From contig JALJCS010000001.1 in the NCBI GenBank assembly GCA_023055355.1, positions 104,942,881 through 105,006,880 on the forward strand: a stretch of DNA of 64,000 nucleotides. The letters run 5' to 3'. The notes beneath the pieces are model-generated. The model was given only the letters and a program-made list of their open reading frames with translations, was not told the origin of the DNA and did not search any database. This document shows positions 63,201 through 64,000 of this stretch, one piece after another. Numbering within the stretch: the first letter of the stretch is position 1; the number at the start of each line of letters is the position of its first letter. A program made the position numbers and the translations under genes. Origin of the DNA: Agelaius tricolor. Taxonomy: Eukaryota; Chordata; Aves; Passeriformes; Icteridae.

Positions 63201-64000
63201 TACATAGTTTGTGCCTTTAATGTTCAGATATGTCAAGGTAAAGAAGTAGCACTTGTAGATTAGAAGGGCTCTGATTTTTTCATGTTTGAACACTGGTAGT
63301 TGCCGAGCCACAGGTTTTCAATATGCCCCCTGTCTTTGAAAATCCCATTTTTGACAACAGAAAGGTCATGTTTTTGCACAATACTCTGTTTCACTTTGTC
63401 AGAAACTTAAAGCCCAAAAACTGATATTGCCTTCACCAGGTGAAGGTTTGGAGTAAGAATGGTTGGTTAGGTTTCTATCAGCATTCCCTGTTACATCAAG
63501 TGGATTGCTTAATTCACCGTGGTGTAAGCTTCTGTATCGCAACAGATGGAAATAATGTCATTTGTCTTTTCTTTGCCCCATCTCTTTCATAGCTGGAGTG
63601 ACTGAGAGCTCTTTTGCCAGTACCAGGGTCCTCCTGCCTGCCATCACTCCCCTCCTGGAAGAGCTGGATGCTGTGGCCACAAGTCCCTGCAATGAGCTCC
63701 TGCCACTGACCACGTGTCACCTGCCACGGCTTGTGGCCAGTGAAAGGCAGGCTGTGAGTTTCAGCTCTCTTGTCACTTGCTGCTTTAGCAAGCATCTGAC
63801 TAAAAAACTCATTTTAAAATGCAGCCTTCAGAAAAAGTAGCAAATGCAAAGTGGCCAAAAGGCTAAGTGTTGTGGCTCAAGAAGTGATGGTGTTTATGAG
63901 GAAGAGAGTTTAAAATCAGCTCCTTTCCTGCCTAGTGTCTCATTTCCATCTTCTTCCCTCCCTCCCTTCCCTGTAGACTCCTCTTCCTCTTTGATATTGT
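63201..64000. other. Gene-free DNA with a GC-richer patch
   Basis: 63560-63780 is noticeably richer in G and C than its surroundings and is open on both strands (ORFs of 92-93 codons). Neither product is recognisable. The sequence before it (TCTTTCATAG) resembles a splice acceptor, but no matching donor or homologous exon could be identified. Confidence 0.4.

Noticed and set aside
1..64000. CRISPR array, operon, phage or bacterial defence system
   Set aside because: There are no regularly spaced direct repeats with unique spacers, no dense ORFs and no ribosome-binding-site pattern. The repeat content is vertebrate.

Overview
The window reads as vertebrate nuclear DNA, almost certainly from a bird and probably a passerine. 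It is AT-rich, has no operon-like or densely coding structure, and its recognisable repeats are the avian set: CR1 LINE fragments on both strands, one well-matched avian ERVL-type solo LTR, degenerate MIR/CORE-SINE copies, and many short simple repeats. No intact protein-coding gene, tRNA, rRNA or known microRNA could be supported. The sequence is best described as intergenic or deep-intronic. Family names come from recalled consensus sequences, not from a database search.

Layout. 1-5193 is unique AT-rich DNA. 5194-5746 is an avian ERVL-type solo LTR in minus orientation. 8847-9145 holds a short decayed coding-like segment broken across three plus-strand frames. 10725-12235 is a CR1 cluster: one CR1 reverse-transcriptase-end fragment (+), a small CR1 3' piece (-) nested in it, and a second CR1 3' fragment (+). 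13856-14165 and 45055-45357 are two diverged copies of an interspersed repeat I cannot name. 19060-19600 looks like a second, older LTR. 25642-25914 is a glutamine-rich minus-strand ORF of unknown origin. 28170-28300 is a MIR fragment, followed at 28634-29690 by a long CR1 copy (-). 46434-46643 is a large (TTTCC)n pentanucleotide array. 47311-47861 is a minus-strand stretch open in several frames. 59540-60556 is another CR1 (+). 62536-62800 is a MIR copy split by an old palindromic element.

The other material is unique DNA with several GC-richer, homeodomain-site-rich patches that could be conserved non-coding elements (near 22.5, 33.8, 35.4, 52.9 and 62.9 kb), several perfect inverted repeats (the best at 36341-36376), and T/G-rich tracts that in the right half lie almost always on the plus strand. 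There is no sign of a multi-gene system. The most interesting items are the unexplained repeat pair, the decayed coding-like segments and the hairpins.
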